From Kiritimatiellota bacterium (GTDB lineage Bacteria > Verrucomicrobiota > Kiritimatiellia > Kiritimatiellales > Tichowtungiaceae): a stretch of DNA of 64,000 bases. The DNA is taken from contig JACNKZ010000035.1 in the NCBI GenBank assembly GCA_014381785.1, forward strand, positions 41,361-105,360. Reading direction: 5' to 3'. The position numbers and the translations under genes were made by a program. Of the stretch, positions 38,101-46,653 are shown one piece after another. Under the pieces are notes generated by a model. It made no database searches. It saw nothing but the letters and a program-made list of their open reading frames with translations, and was not told the DNA's origin. Every line of letters begins with the position of its first letter. Position 1 is the first letter of the stretch.

Positions 38101-39172
38101 CCCCGCCGATGTAAATCTCCCCCTTCTGCCCGTCCGCAACCGGCTGCATGGCCGGGTCGAGCAAATGGATCTCCACGCCGTCGATCGGCTTGCCGATCGG
38201 GGTCATCCGCGAGAGATCCCCCTGACCCGTGACCTGATAGCTGGTGCAATAGACCGCCGCCTCGGTGGGTCCGTAGCCGTTGATAATATGCAACTCGGGA
38301 ACCGCACGGGCTATATTGATCAGCAACCGTTCGGGAATCGGCGCGCCCCCGGTCAACAACCGGCGCAGGCGGCTGCGCCCCGGATGGCTATGCACCCAGC
38401 GTTCGAGCTCGGCGACCATCATCGGCGGAATATACACCGAGGTGATTCGCTCCTCATGCAGCCAATCTATACAGCGGGGAACATCCGAACGAATCTCTTC
38501 AGGAATGGCCACCAGTTCCGCTCCGGTGGACAACGCAGAAAATATTTCATACACCGACGTATCAACCCCCGACGGGGTCCACCAGCTGCAGCGGTCACCC
38601 GGCCCGAGCGGGCGGCAGGCCTGGCCGTCCGCCAGCATATTGAGCGCACCGCGATGATGACAAAGCACCCCTTTGGGTTTCCCGGTGGAACCGGAGGTGT
38701 AAATGATATAGGCGAGATCATCCGCACACGGCGGATTCCACTTCGTCTTCGGTGACTCGGCAATCGGAGCATCGAGTTCAATGATGCACGCTGCCAGCCC
38801 TGCCCGGTCACGCAAAGAGGATTGAGTGAGCAACACCTGCGCACCGCAATCTGCCAGCATAAATTCGAGCCGCGCGCGCGGATAGGACGGATCGAGCGGC
38901 ACATACGCTCCGCCGGCGCGCAAGACCGCCAGAATGGCTACAATAAATTCAACAGACCGTTCATCGCAGATGGCAACCGGCACATCACGATCCACCCCGT
39001 TTGAACGCAAAACCTCAGCCAGAGCCTGCGAGCGCTGATCGAGTTCGGTATACGAAAGGGAAACCGCACCGCAGGACACCGCGGTCGCGGAGTCCATCGT
39101 CGCCGCCTGTTTTAAAACGGCGGAAATCAGGGTTTGTTCATCCTTAAATTTCATATGCTTCCGAGACTGCAT
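32132..39172 (-). CDS. Nonribosomal peptide synthetase: A-PCP-C-formyltransferase-(C-like remnant)-A-PCP-TE
   Basis: Two A domains (YIIYTSGSTGKPKG and YVFYTSGSTGKPKG), two GGHSLLA carrier sites, C-domain HHIAIDG, Fmt-like INYHDAPLPRYAGVYSTAWALINREKTHGITWHLMVDEVDAGDIL, TE GGWCYGG. Confidence 0.93.
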   Translation of the reverse strand: MQSRKHMKFKDEQTLISAVLKQAATMDSATAVSCGAVSLSYTELDQRSQALAEVLRSNGVDRDVPVAICDERSVEFIVAILAVLRAGGAYVPLDPSYPRARLEFMLADCGAQVLLTQSSLRDRAGLAACIIELDAPIAESPKTKWNPPCADDLAYIIYTSGSTGKPKGVLCHHRGALNMLADGQACRPLGPGDRCSWWTPSGVDTSVYEIFSALSTGAELVAIPEEIRSDVPRCIDWLHEERITSVYIPPMMVAELERWVHSHPGRSRLRRLLTGGAPIPERLLINIARAVPELHIINGYGPTEAAVYCTSYQVTGQGDLSRMTPIGKPIDGVEIHLLDPAMQPVADGQKGEIYIGGVQVERGYLHCRQLTATHFLKNGIGKGTLYRSGDRALRLPDGNLMFYGRTDDQVKFLGYRVELGEIESALCRIEGIREAVVVMREDRPGFQRLVAYYTVTEGDPPDSDALRSTLELELPAHMVPALFVRISHLPETPTGKVDREALPVPSKRDVERLRLDEFKPPVTETERRVADVFQSLLNVDRAGVDDHFFLMGGHSLLATQAISRLGNGVSLQAFYEHPTVGGVALLIEAGVEVPPIPVAEPRKTYPVTAPQRTMWMMHHSDRTGTLANIPEVIHLTGPLNIEVMERALNEVIRRHDALRMVFLMEEGELVQRPLDEVRLEIPVVDLSETGLAERDRRVLEIQRSNGAYRFDLSTGPLMHAELVKLSDDRFDLYLNAHHIAIDGWGLSLLNKEFAAVYEACLEDKPSPLSPPALQYRDVAVWMERQQQSGALKPQLEYWREKLAAPRPDLHFKLDHERPDVSAHKAARHAFNILPELTRELTALGHHENATLYMVLAAIWQTLLHRASGSSDIVTGTAIAGRTRAGMEQVIGTFINALALRTDFSGVTSFQDVIGRVRRTALEAYAHQEIPFATVMEAVDDGTRHPIFRNSLILHNIPLPPKKFAGLTLTDDEIGNDTAKMDMILYFIEREGQLEGQLEYDTELFSAESMDQLAGDFLMLARQVVKEVARPLDDTLFGDAEEVLSCFVIGEGSLCLRCIDVLRRSGMRVLGLISPDAANRRWARKKGIPWHHPDEGFAQVLSARPFDYLFSVVNSHIMKPDVLALPRRAAINYHDAPLPRYAGVYSTAWALINREKTHGITWHLMVDEVDAGDILKQKKVDISGQDTSFTLNARCYDAAVDTLVELASELVEGREVRRQQDLDRRTYYPLNKRPVHGALIDWNAPAKEIDALRRALDFGTQPNDLGLPKVYFGGELYVLLSSGQMCSVDGDPCGLRFPALGEPSGWMVNEPDSEDLGRRLQFQIEKMAPHERFWVRQLELFQPLKLPDIKGGSTKRFALEDIPLFLCFLARFCSQDVLGVGWKIEVDVPEFFASVVPLCLTVDLEKPLYENLQTAAFALNRCRKRKTYARDLFMRFPSLRVRPVYSITLAEGEVACSPQLWEHFKAFRHSADATVPLGSQSVLTDKDRRVLEKFQHQTSGFNDSRCIHQLFEEQAWKTPPAVAVEAVDGKLTYAELNRRADSLAAHLQEQGVGPDMPIGLFVNRSLEMCIGILGILKAGGAYVPLDPDYPDDMVEFIIGDTAMPMVVTVSTLKNRLKQTTCRILCIDQVPDRSDAPVVTAMAADLAYVFYTSGSTGKPKGVMVEHRSVVNHCRASLDVYGITGKDRVLQFFSMSFDGSVEELFPAWACGATVVLRTNEISNSISEFEAFILEQKITVVDLPTAYWHEWVRNLRAVPKTLRAIIIGGEKVSTELCRVWVQKKKGKVRLFNTYGPTECSVVASVHELTTPVSGDVPIGLPIADTALVVADLRGQRVPVGMPGELLIGGAGVARGYLNRPTLTAEKFIPNPWGEGRLYRTGDLVSRQPDGDIVFLGRVDNQVKIRGFRIEPDEIGAVLEQYADISQAIVMARSDLSEQKELVAYYIPEPGYSPSVKELRVFLSANLPEYMVPSAFMELDEFPVASGGKVNRNALPSPVKTSARERENFVPPGTPAEKVMAEIWSVVLGMDEIGIHDNFFDLGGHSLLAIQLVERVLASGASLTVAQLFQSPTIAEMTQIIDMRGEGEYKSLVCLKKGTPGRVPFFLLHSAPGDLLGYSNLVHNLPAEQPVYGFQSLGLIDPENVHSTIPEMAAYYVSVLREFLPDGPYLLGGWCYGGYVALEMSRQLKEQGCEVQLLALIDAWAYPPAERRLAFYWRRLQLMRVVGFQDWVSIMKEKIKNLFHDKAADVTTMLDGVQTTEGVLANREEVYRRNREAALKYSPRYYPGCVTLFRSDDIAAWFLPDMTMEWATTTDDQDIYLVPGPHRGMLHEPAVQVLSARLSKTIEEALS

Positions 39173-39209
39173 GGAACCTATTCACATGCTATAAAAAAAT
39201 GCTGAACCT

Positions 39210-39893
39210 ATGAAGAACAAACTAAAATCGATTTACACAATTATTGAAGTCTGGAACCTGCTGCTACCGGAACTGCGCGGCGAGCTTGCCGCCTGCCGCG
39301 AACTGCTGACCGCCGATGAACAGGACCGGGCCGCAAAATTCATCAAAACCGAAGATGGCGACCGGTTTATTCTCTGCCGCGGATTGCGGCGGCGGATTCT
39401 GGCGAGCTATTTGGATGAAGCCCCATCCGCCCTGCACTTCGACCACAATGAAAACGGAAAGCCGTTTCTGAAAGGTAGCGAGATCCGCTTCAATGTCTCG
39501 CACTCCCGCGACCGGCTGCTGATCGCCGTGACAGCCGGACGCGCCGTGGGCGTGGACATTGAGTTCCGCCGCGACGGCCTGCCCATGGAATCCATTGCCA
39601 AGCGATGGTTCGCGCCGGAGGAGCGCGACTTTTTCCAAGGTTTGGAAAATCCGCGCGACGGCTTTTTCGATATCTGGGCGCAAAAAGAGGCTTTTGTTAA
39701 GGCGCTGGGCCAAGGAATCTTCCGGGAGCTGAATTCGTTCTGTGTGCCGCTCGATCACACGCCGGGGGTTCCAACCATTGGAACAAACGGTGAATGGTTT
39801 TTCCAACCATTGGAAATTGACCCCGCTTACGCGGCGGCAATAGTTTCTGAGGCGCCGCCGGTGCCTGTGCAACTGAGGAAAACCCTACCATGA
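39210..39893 (+). CDS. 4'-phosphopantetheinyl transferase (Sfp type)
   Basis: FNVSHSRDRLLIAVTAGRAVGVDIEF and FFDIWAQKEAFVKALGQGI. Confidence 0.93.
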   Translation: MKNKLKSIYTIIEVWNLLLPELRGELAACRELLTADEQDRAAKFIKTEDGDRFILCRGLRRRILASYLDEAPSALHFDHNENGKPFLKGSEIRFNVSHSRDRLLIAVTAGRAVGVDIEFRRDGLPMESIAKRWFAPEERDFFQGLENPRDGFFDIWAQKEAFVKALGQGIFRELNSFCVPLDHTPGVPTIGTNGEWFFQPLEIDPAYAAAIVSEAPPVPVQLRKTLP

Positions 39894-40954
39894 AAATCAG
39901 CATCGGCATCTTAGCGTGGAATGAAGCACAAAGCATTCACACCACAATCCACAGCCTGCTCAGTCAGAGCCTGATTCAGGACCCAATCCACCATGAAATT
40001 GAGCTAATCTGTGTGCCGAACGGCTGCGCCGACAACACAGCGGAAGCGGCGCGTCAGGCATTCTCCGACGCCCCGCAAACCCTGCGCTGGCGCGTGGAAG
40101 AGCTGAAAGCGCCCGGAAAAACCAATGCCTGGAATGTCTTTGTTCATGAGCTGAGCCGTCCGGACTCCGAGCTGTTCTTTCTGATGGACGCCGATATCCG
40201 GATTCAAGAGAAGGACACGCTCAGCAACATGGTTGCCGCGCTGACCGCCCGGCCCGACCTGCTGACCTGCAGCGACCGGCCGATCAAGCACATCGCATTG
40301 AAAAAGCGCCGCACCCTGCTCGACAAACTCTCCCTGCATGCAGCTAAACTCACGGCCGATGCCGATGGGCAGCTTTGCGGACAGCTCTACTGCGCCCGCG
40401 CTGACTTTCTGCGCCGCTTCCACATTCCAGACTCCATCATTGTGGATGACGGGTTTATCAAAAAAATGGCTGTCACCAATCTGCTGACGGAGCCGGACGA
40501 CAGCGCGCGCCGCATGACCACCGCGGAGAATGCCTCCCACCTGTTTGAGTCCTACTCCCGTTTTGCAGATGTCTTCGCCACCCAGCGCAGACAGGCCGCC
40601 GGATACATTATTCACCGCTGGATCTGGAAGTTTCTGCTGGAGCAACAGCAGGAAAATGAAGATGCCGGGAAAACCATCGACCGTTTGTGCGCCGCGGACC
40701 CGGCTTGGTCTGAAAAGCTGATTGCATCCCGCCTGAAAGACCGCAAATATCGCCCCATTCTGCGCGTCATCCTGCGCACCCGCGTGCAGCGTTTTAAAAA
40801 CTGCACCGGCACCAAAAAGGCTCTCCAGTTTCCGATACTGCTTTTACACCTGTCCATGGATACGGTGGTGTTTTTTGCGGCGGTTCGCCAGCTGCGCCGC
40901 AAAGGACGCATCTGGCGCGACACCCGCACAACCCACAATGAGGTGGCTCGATGA
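39890..40954 (+). CDS. Glycosyltransferase family 2 protein
   Basis: ISIGILAWNEAQSIHTTIHSLLSQS and FLMDADIRI. Confidence 0.88.
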   Translation: MKISIGILAWNEAQSIHTTIHSLLSQSLIQDPIHHEIELICVPNGCADNTAEAARQAFSDAPQTLRWRVEELKAPGKTNAWNVFVHELSRPDSELFFLMDADIRIQEKDTLSNMVAALTARPDLLTCSDRPIKHIALKKRRTLLDKLSLHAAKLTADADGQLCGQLYCARADFLRRFHIPDSIIVDDGFIKKMAVTNLLTEPDDSARRMTTAENASHLFESYSRFADVFATQRRQAAGYIIHRWIWKFLLEQQQENEDAGKTIDRLCAADPAWSEKLIASRLKDRKYRPILRVILRTRVQRFKNCTGTKKALQFPILLLHLSMDTVVFFAAVRQLRRKGRIWRDTRTTHNEVAR

Positions 40955-42117
40955 ATCTGGCCTTTGCCCATCATCTGGATCTCGGCCATTCAGCGCAAAG
41001 CCGCAAACCCGGCGCGGTTGGAATTCACAGCGCGGCGGAAAACATCGCGCTCCATCTTGAAGAGGTCGCCAGCGGCTTCCAGACACTGGCTCCGCTGCGC
41101 AACATCTGCAACCCGCTGGCCGCGGCGCGGATTGCGCTCTGCCCGCGAATCACCCGCGAAAAATATTACGGCTGGGCCGAGCCGTCCTTGAGCCGCGGCT
41201 ACGGACGGCAGCTTTCGAACAAAATGAAGCACTTCCCGGCCGATGCGGTGCTGTGCACCGAAGTGAAACACGCCGCCTATTTAAACACAGATCGGCCGGT
41301 CGCCGTCTGGACCGATTCGCTCTACGGCGGACTGGCGGACTACTATCAAACCTTCACCGGCCTGTCCAAAAGGACCTTGAGCGACCTGCGCGCGATGGAT
41401 CGGGCGGCGGTTGAAAATTGCGAACGGCTGATTTTCGCCTCGGACTGGGCCGCGCAGAAAGCCATCGAACTTTACGGGGCCGATCCGGAAAAAGTAAAGG
41501 TCGCCCCATACGGCGCCAACCTCACCTCGGGGCTAAACCGCGCCGAAGCCGAAATGCTCGTGAACGCCAAACCGATGGATGGAATCTGCCGCCTGCTGTT
41601 CACCGGTGTGGAATGGAAACGCAAAGGCGGCGACACAGCGGTCCAGGTGGCGGAACAGCTGATCGCCCGCGGCATCAAAACAGAAATCACCGTTCTCGGA
41701 ACCGATCCGCATCAGCATATGGATTCAGTCCCGGACTTTGTGAACTGTGCCGGATTTTTATCGTTAAACAAACCGGACGAACTGGCAAAAATGAAACAGC
41801 TTTACAGCGAAGCGCATGTTCTTCTTCAACCCTGCCGCGCGGAATGTTTCGGCCATGTTTTCCCGGAAGCCAACAGCTTCGCCCTGCCGGCCATCGCCTC
41901 CAACACCGGCGGCATTCCGACCGCGGTGCAGGACGGGATTAATGGCTACTGCGTTGATGTGGGAGATGTGGACGCCTATGCCGGACGCATCACGACGCTG
42001 TACAACAATCCGGACGAATATCGCACACTTTGTCTGAGGGCATTTGATGACTATCACGCTCATTTGAGCTGGCGTCAGGCTGCCGGCAGAGTCGTTCATA
42101 TACTTGAAAAATTATAA
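40951..42117 (+). CDS. Glycosyltransferase family 4 protein
   Basis: LLFTGVEWKRKGGDTAVQVAEQL and CRAECFGHVFPEANSFALPAIASNTGGIPTAV. Confidence 0.9.
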   Translation: MNLAFAHHLDLGHSAQSRKPGAVGIHSAAENIALHLEEVASGFQTLAPLRNICNPLAAARIALCPRITREKYYGWAEPSLSRGYGRQLSNKMKHFPADAVLCTEVKHAAYLNTDRPVAVWTDSLYGGLADYYQTFTGLSKRTLSDLRAMDRAAVENCERLIFASDWAAQKAIELYGADPEKVKVAPYGANLTSGLNRAEAEMLVNAKPMDGICRLLFTGVEWKRKGGDTAVQVAEQLIARGIKTEITVLGTDPHQHMDSVPDFVNCAGFLSLNKPDELAKMKQLYSEAHVLLQPCRAECFGHVFPEANSFALPAIASNTGGIPTAVQDGINGYCVDVGDVDAYAGRITTLYNNPDEYRTLCLRAFDDYHAHLSWRQAAGRVVHILEKL

Positions 42118-42172
42118 CCTTTTTATTCATTGACTCCGTCCGCAAAAAACAGAATCCTGCCGGTCGAAGCCA

Positions 42173-43072
42173 ATGAAAACCGAACCGATTAAACAAAAAC
42201 TCTTTGTAATTCTGGCGGCGCTCTCAGCATTGCCATGTTTCAGTGCGATTATCATCGGTTCTCCCACCACCAGCTGGATTCCCATTACCTATGGCGCCAA
42301 CGTTCCAGATCCCGTGGAAGATCAACAAACCGGCCTGGTGTCCGGCGATCTGGTTGGCGACACAAACCATCCCGCTTTCTACAGCCAGTTTGATGATGCC
42401 GGAACACCGAGCCTAACGGATGGAACGCTGGCTTTCCGCGTTCGACTTAACAGCATCAAAAATGAGTCCAAAAGGGATTTTGACTATAACCTTTTTATCG
42501 GAATCGATGCTGACCAGAATGGCTCTCTGGATCTCTTCCTGGGCGTAGACAACAATCCCAACGGTTCAGGACAACTGGCAATCTGGGATCCCGGCCCCGG
42601 ACTCAACGACGGACCCAGCTCAACCACAATCGTCTCTCCGCCGCTGATGACCTTTGCAGAGGCGGCTGGAACCAACTACCACTTCGCTCTGGTCGATTCC
42701 ATTTTAGATCCGTCCGCAACATCGTACGATTTGGATGGCGCCGGAAAAACAGATGCCTTTATCAGCTTCAGCTTCGACTTCGGATTTATCGTGAACCTGT
42801 TAAGCGCAAGCAGCATCTCAATCGATCAGACAAGCGGGATGAACTATGTGATGGCAACCGCCACCCAGGACAACAGCCTCAACATGGACATTAACGGCAT
42901 CGACGGGGGCATAGACTCTGCTCTGACCTTTGAAGAGCTGGGGGCCAGCAGTGATGCCTTGTCAGCCACCGGACACTCTGTTCCCGAACCGGCTGTTATG
43001 ACCCTGATCGGTATCGGTGGGCTTTCATTGATGATCAGCAAACATCTCCGCAGTAACCGCATATACGGCTAG
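42173..43072 (+). CDS. PEP-CTERM sorting-signal secreted protein
   Basis: N-terminal signal and C-terminal VPEPAVMTLIGIGGLSLMISKHLRSNR. Confidence 0.8.
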   Translation: MKTEPIKQKLFVILAALSALPCFSAIIIGSPTTSWIPITYGANVPDPVEDQQTGLVSGDLVGDTNHPAFYSQFDDAGTPSLTDGTLAFRVRLNSIKNESKRDFDYNLFIGIDADQNGSLDLFLGVDNNPNGSGQLAIWDPGPGLNDGPSSTTIVSPPLMTFAEAAGTNYHFALVDSILDPSATSYDLDGAGKTDAFISFSFDFGFIVNLLSASSISIDQTSGMNYVMATATQDNSLNMDINGIDGGIDSALTFEELGASSDALSATGHSVPEPAVMTLIGIGGLSLMISKHLRSNRIYG

Positions 43073-44118
43073 CACGCGCGGCGCTGTGTTTGAATTTTCC
43101 GGAGGGTGCTCGCCGCATACACAACAAACCCGATGGTGATGAAAAGTTCCTTGTATTCGGTGACTTCCCATATTCTTTCGTAACGGGTTTTGCTGATCAG
43201 GAACACCCACTGGGATGCCACCAGAACAACCGCGGTAAACCCAATGAGAAGCCGCTCACTCAGTTGCTGACAAAACCGCAGAAAGAACAGCAACACAACC
43301 ACCGCACCGATCAGACAGATCTGTACAGGAAAAATGTTCCACATTTCATAGTTATAGCCGCAGCTCATTGCGCCCAGAACCGCAACACAGGGTTGAGGAA
43401 CAAAGGTGTCGAAATAGGGAGTTTTCTCAATCCACTTAGCAAAAATCACCCGCAGGAACGGCAGTGCCATAAAAAAGGCAAAAGTGCCGAAGTAATACAA
43501 AATTTCAAAGCCGACCGTGAAAAAGTTATGGAAATTGAATTCCTCCTGCACATTTCCCTCGAACAACACATCGGGCGTTTTAAATCCAAGCTGACGCTGA
43601 AACCAGGAGACCTCCTCCATCCCGATAAAGAAAAAGCCAAAAGCAAATACAGCGCAGGTTGCGGCCGCCCATGGGAAACGCTGTCCCGCAGAACGGCGAC
43701 AGCTGAACATGGAAATCAAGAAGATCAACGAGCTGACAATTAACAATGCAAACGAAGCCCACTCGACATAAGAATCCTCATGAGACAGCGCATTGAACTG
43801 CTGATGCTTGAGCAGAAGAAGAAGCGTAAAGCCGATGGACAGAAAACAGGTGAAATAACCCGTTAAATAAACAGTCAGCTTGGAACGAGACTCGCACAAG
43901 GCAAGCTCCGGGCGGTTCTTCCCCATCACCACAACGGCTAAACCCCAGCAACAAAGAGCCAGCACGACCGTGCGCCCCCACCCGACCAGCGAAAAATCAG
44001 GATGCCCTTCCTTAATGAGGGATTTATCCACACCAAGCCAATCAACCAAAATAAACGTCAAGAGGACAAATCCAGCAATCCCCAACGCCCAAACCACACG
44101 AGTCCAATACCGATTCAC
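43069..44118 (-). CDS. Polytopic membrane protein of unknown function
   Basis: About nine hydrophobic segments with EEVSWFQRQLGFKTPDVLFEGNVQEEFNFHN. Confidence 0.7.
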   Translation of the reverse strand: MNRYWTRVVWALGIAGFVLLTFILVDWLGVDKSLIKEGHPDFSLVGWGRTVVLALCCWGLAVVVMGKNRPELALCESRSKLTVYLTGYFTCFLSIGFTLLLLLKHQQFNALSHEDSYVEWASFALLIVSSLIFLISMFSCRRSAGQRFPWAAATCAVFAFGFFFIGMEEVSWFQRQLGFKTPDVLFEGNVQEEFNFHNFFTVGFEILYYFGTFAFFMALPFLRVIFAKWIEKTPYFDTFVPQPCVAVLGAMSCGYNYEMWNIFPVQICLIGAVVVLLFFLRFCQQLSERLLIGFTAVVLVASQWVFLISKTRYERIWEVTEYKELFITIGFVVYAASTLRKIQTQRRAC

Positions 44119-44156
44119 AACAACCCCATCCCTTTAAATTCACCAGGAAAACCGGC

Positions 44157-44606
44157 TTAACGTAACGCAAAAAGACCCGCAAGCACCGGAATAAGGGTGC
44201 GCACCAGCGTCCAATGGCTGATGGGTGCCGCGCGAACACTGTTGCTGAAACATCCGCAAACCGTGTTAATTTCCTGTAGCAGATTAACGGCGATACCCCC
44301 CGCGCAGACCAACGAAAGAGCCACCAGAATCCACAGTCCGGCCCGGCGATAGTTCGCCATAAACACCACCGCGAACGCGGCGACAAACTCCAGCGACATC
44401 GACAACAATGCGGTGATATTCACGAACGCATAGGGCACCAGATGCCCGCGGAAAATTGAGGTGGCGAAACCTGACGGATCGAGCAGCTTGTTCGCGCTGA
44501 CAACCAGAAAAAACAGACCCAGAAAAAGCGCGATATAATACTCTGTTGGGTACTCCAGATTAATGGCTTTCTTAAAATCGAAAATAGGCTTCTTCTCTTG
44601 CATCAC
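44157..44606 (-). CDS. MauE/DoxX-like membrane protein
   Basis: Four TM segments, KLLDPSGFATSIFRGHLVP, CGCF motif. Confidence 0.72.
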   Translation of the reverse strand: MMQEKKPIFDFKKAINLEYPTEYYIALFLGLFFLVVSANKLLDPSGFATSIFRGHLVPYAFVNITALLSMSLEFVAAFAVVFMANYRRAGLWILVALSLVCAGGIAVNLLQEINTVCGCFSNSVRAAPISHWTLVRTLIPVLAGLFALR

Positions 44607-45088
44607 TCCGCCCCCTCTTCGACTGCCAATAACTCAGACTCCCAAAGTGCCATTCCACCAATAAACACCGCCACATCGGCGCGGCCGGCGTTACGCAGCT
44701 CCAGAGCCAGCAGCAGACTGTCCTCGCAATCCGGGCCGTCGCAATAAATTACCACCGGCAGAGAAGAGACCGGCAAAACGAGCCCGTCCGCCACCGTACT
44801 CAATGGAATCGAAACCGCGCCGGGGATATGTCCGCGTGCATACTTTTCCGCGGAGCGCGCATCCACCAGTAGAGCCGACTGATCGCGCAGCAGGTCGATC
44901 ACTTCAGAAAACTGAACCAGATCCACGTCGGCGTCCACCGCCTGTGCTTCAACATGGGTGCCCCACTCCTCAACCCACGGAATACGTTCAGGATGCAGCA
45001 CATTGATCCCCGCCGCCAGAATCACAGCGGCGAAAATCAGCCAGAGAGTTTTCTTTGCGGTATCACCCGCTGTCATTTTCTTTTTCAT
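44603..45088 (-). CDS. Membrane-anchored rhodanese-like protein
   Basis: LLVDARSAEKYARGHIPGAVSIPLS, VVIYCDGPDC. Start moved to MKKKMTAG. Confidence 0.82.
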   Translation of the reverse strand: MKKKMTAGDTAKKTLWLIFAAVILAAGINVLHPERIPWVEEWGTHVEAQAVDADVDLVQFSEVIDLLRDQSALLVDARSAEKYARGHIPGAVSIPLSTVADGLVLPVSSLPVVIYCDGPDCEDSLLLALELRNAGRADVAVFIGGMALWESELLAVEEGAE

Positions 45089-45246
45089 AAACAGGGTGGA
45101 GCATAATAAATAGAAAGAGGCTCTGCACGCCCAAGCGTTCAAAATTTGCGCTCCCGCTCCAGACCCGGCATCCCGGCCAGCGGAACAGATTAAAAATAAA
45201 AACAGGATGTTATTTTCAGCAGAAACTCTCCAAACTCCCTGCCCGT

Positions 45247-46554
45247 ATGGAAAAAACACACAACAACGCGCTCAATATTCTCAAGCAGATCCGCTCCGCC
45301 GGTTTCACCGCCTATTTTGCCGGCGGTGCCGTCCGTGATAAACTGCTCGGCCGCACCCCCAAAGACTACGACATTGCCACCAATGCGCTGCCCGAACAGA
45401 TCGAAGACCTTTTCCCCAAAACCGTTGCCGTCGGCAAAGCCTTCGGCGTGATCATGGTTGTGCAGAACGGCATCGAAACCGAAGTGGCCACCTTCCGCGA
45501 AGATGCGGGCTATCAAGACGGCCGGCGCCCGGACAGCGTCCATTTTTGCGGAGCAGAAGAAGATGCTAAACGGCGCGACTTCACCATCAACGGCATGTTC
45601 TACGATCCGATTGCCGATGAAGTGATCGACACCATCGGCGGAAAAGCCGATCTGAAGAAAAAGGTGATCCGCGCCATCGGCGATCCAGACCGGCGTTTCG
45701 CCGAGGACCACCTGCGGATGCTACGCGCGGTCCGCTTCGCCCATACGCTCGGCTTCAGCATCGACCCCTCAACACGCGACGCCATCCAGGCGCACGCCGC
45801 CGATCTGGCAAAAATCAGTATGGAGCGAATTGAAAATGATTTTTCGCGCACACTGGTGGAAAGCATCCGCCCCGGCGACGCGTTGAGCGAATTGGTTGAA
45901 CTGGGGTTGATGGAACACATTGTGCCCGAAATTCTTCCCATGATCGGACAGGAACAGCCGCCGGAATTTCATCCGGAAGGCGATGTGTTTGAACATACCG
46001 TTCTCATGCTCAACCTGATGAAAAACCCAAATAGACCCCTGGCCTATACGGTTCTACTGCACGATGTCGGCAAGCCCGACACCGCCTTCATGGGTGAGGA
46101 CCGCATCCGCTTCCACGGGCACGAAACCCTCAGCGCAACCATGGCGGAAGAGATTCTGCGCCGCCTGCGCCTGCCGGTTAAAGAGATTCGGCAGATCGTC
46201 ACCGCCGTCGCCGGACACATGCGCTTCAAAGACGTGCAGAAGATGAACCGCTCCACCCTGCGTAAGCTGATGGGCGCGGAGACCTTTGATTTGGAACTGG
46301 AGCTGCACCGGATCGACTGCAGCGGCAGCCACGGCCTGCTCGAAAACTACGAATTTCTCTTGGAAAAAGCCGAAGAGATGGCAAACGAACCGGTCCTGCC
46401 GGAACACTGGATTTCCGGCAAAGATTTGCGTGAACTGGGTGTGGAGCCCGGCCCGCATATCGGCGAGTTATTGAAAAAAGCCTACGACGCACAACTCGAA
46501 GGTCGCTTCAGCGACCGCGCCGCGCTGCTCGACTGGCTTAAAGAAAGCATCTAA
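45247..46554 (+). CDS. cca: CCA tRNA nucleotidyltransferase / poly(A) polymerase family with HD domain
   Basis: AYFAGGAVRDKLLGRTPKDYDIATNALPEQI, RRDFTINGMFYD, LLHDVGKP. Confidence 0.93.
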   Translation: MEKTHNNALNILKQIRSAGFTAYFAGGAVRDKLLGRTPKDYDIATNALPEQIEDLFPKTVAVGKAFGVIMVVQNGIETEVATFREDAGYQDGRRPDSVHFCGAEEDAKRRDFTINGMFYDPIADEVIDTIGGKADLKKKVIRAIGDPDRRFAEDHLRMLRAVRFAHTLGFSIDPSTRDAIQAHAADLAKISMERIENDFSRTLVESIRPGDALSELVELGLMEHIVPEILPMIGQEQPPEFHPEGDVFEHTVLMLNLMKNPNRPLAYTVLLHDVGKPDTAFMGEDRIRFHGHETLSATMAEEILRRLRLPVKEIRQIVTAVAGHMRFKDVQKMNRSTLRKLMGAETFDLELELHRIDCSGSHGLLENYEFLLEKAEEMANEPVLPEHWISGKDLRELGVEPGPHIGELLKKAYDAQLEGRFSDRAALLDWLKESI

Positions 46555-46562
46555 TTCGCTAC

Positions 46563-46582
46563 TGTCCGGTTTTTACCGGACA
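46563..46582 (+). terminator. Hairpin downstream of cca
   Basis: TGTCCGGTTTTTACCGGACA immediately after the stop; no strong T-tract. Confidence 0.5.
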
Positions 46583-46653
46583 GAAAATCCTAAGCACGAA
46601 ATACCCAGGCTCGAAAGAAACCTTAAATCCGAAGGTTGAAGAAACCGGTTGGG

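Noticed and set aside
35687-38755. Long plus-strand ORFs (35687-36646, 37511-38755) opposite the NRPS
   Set aside because: Shadow ORFs of the NRPS; translations are His/Arg/Gln-rich with no domain features.
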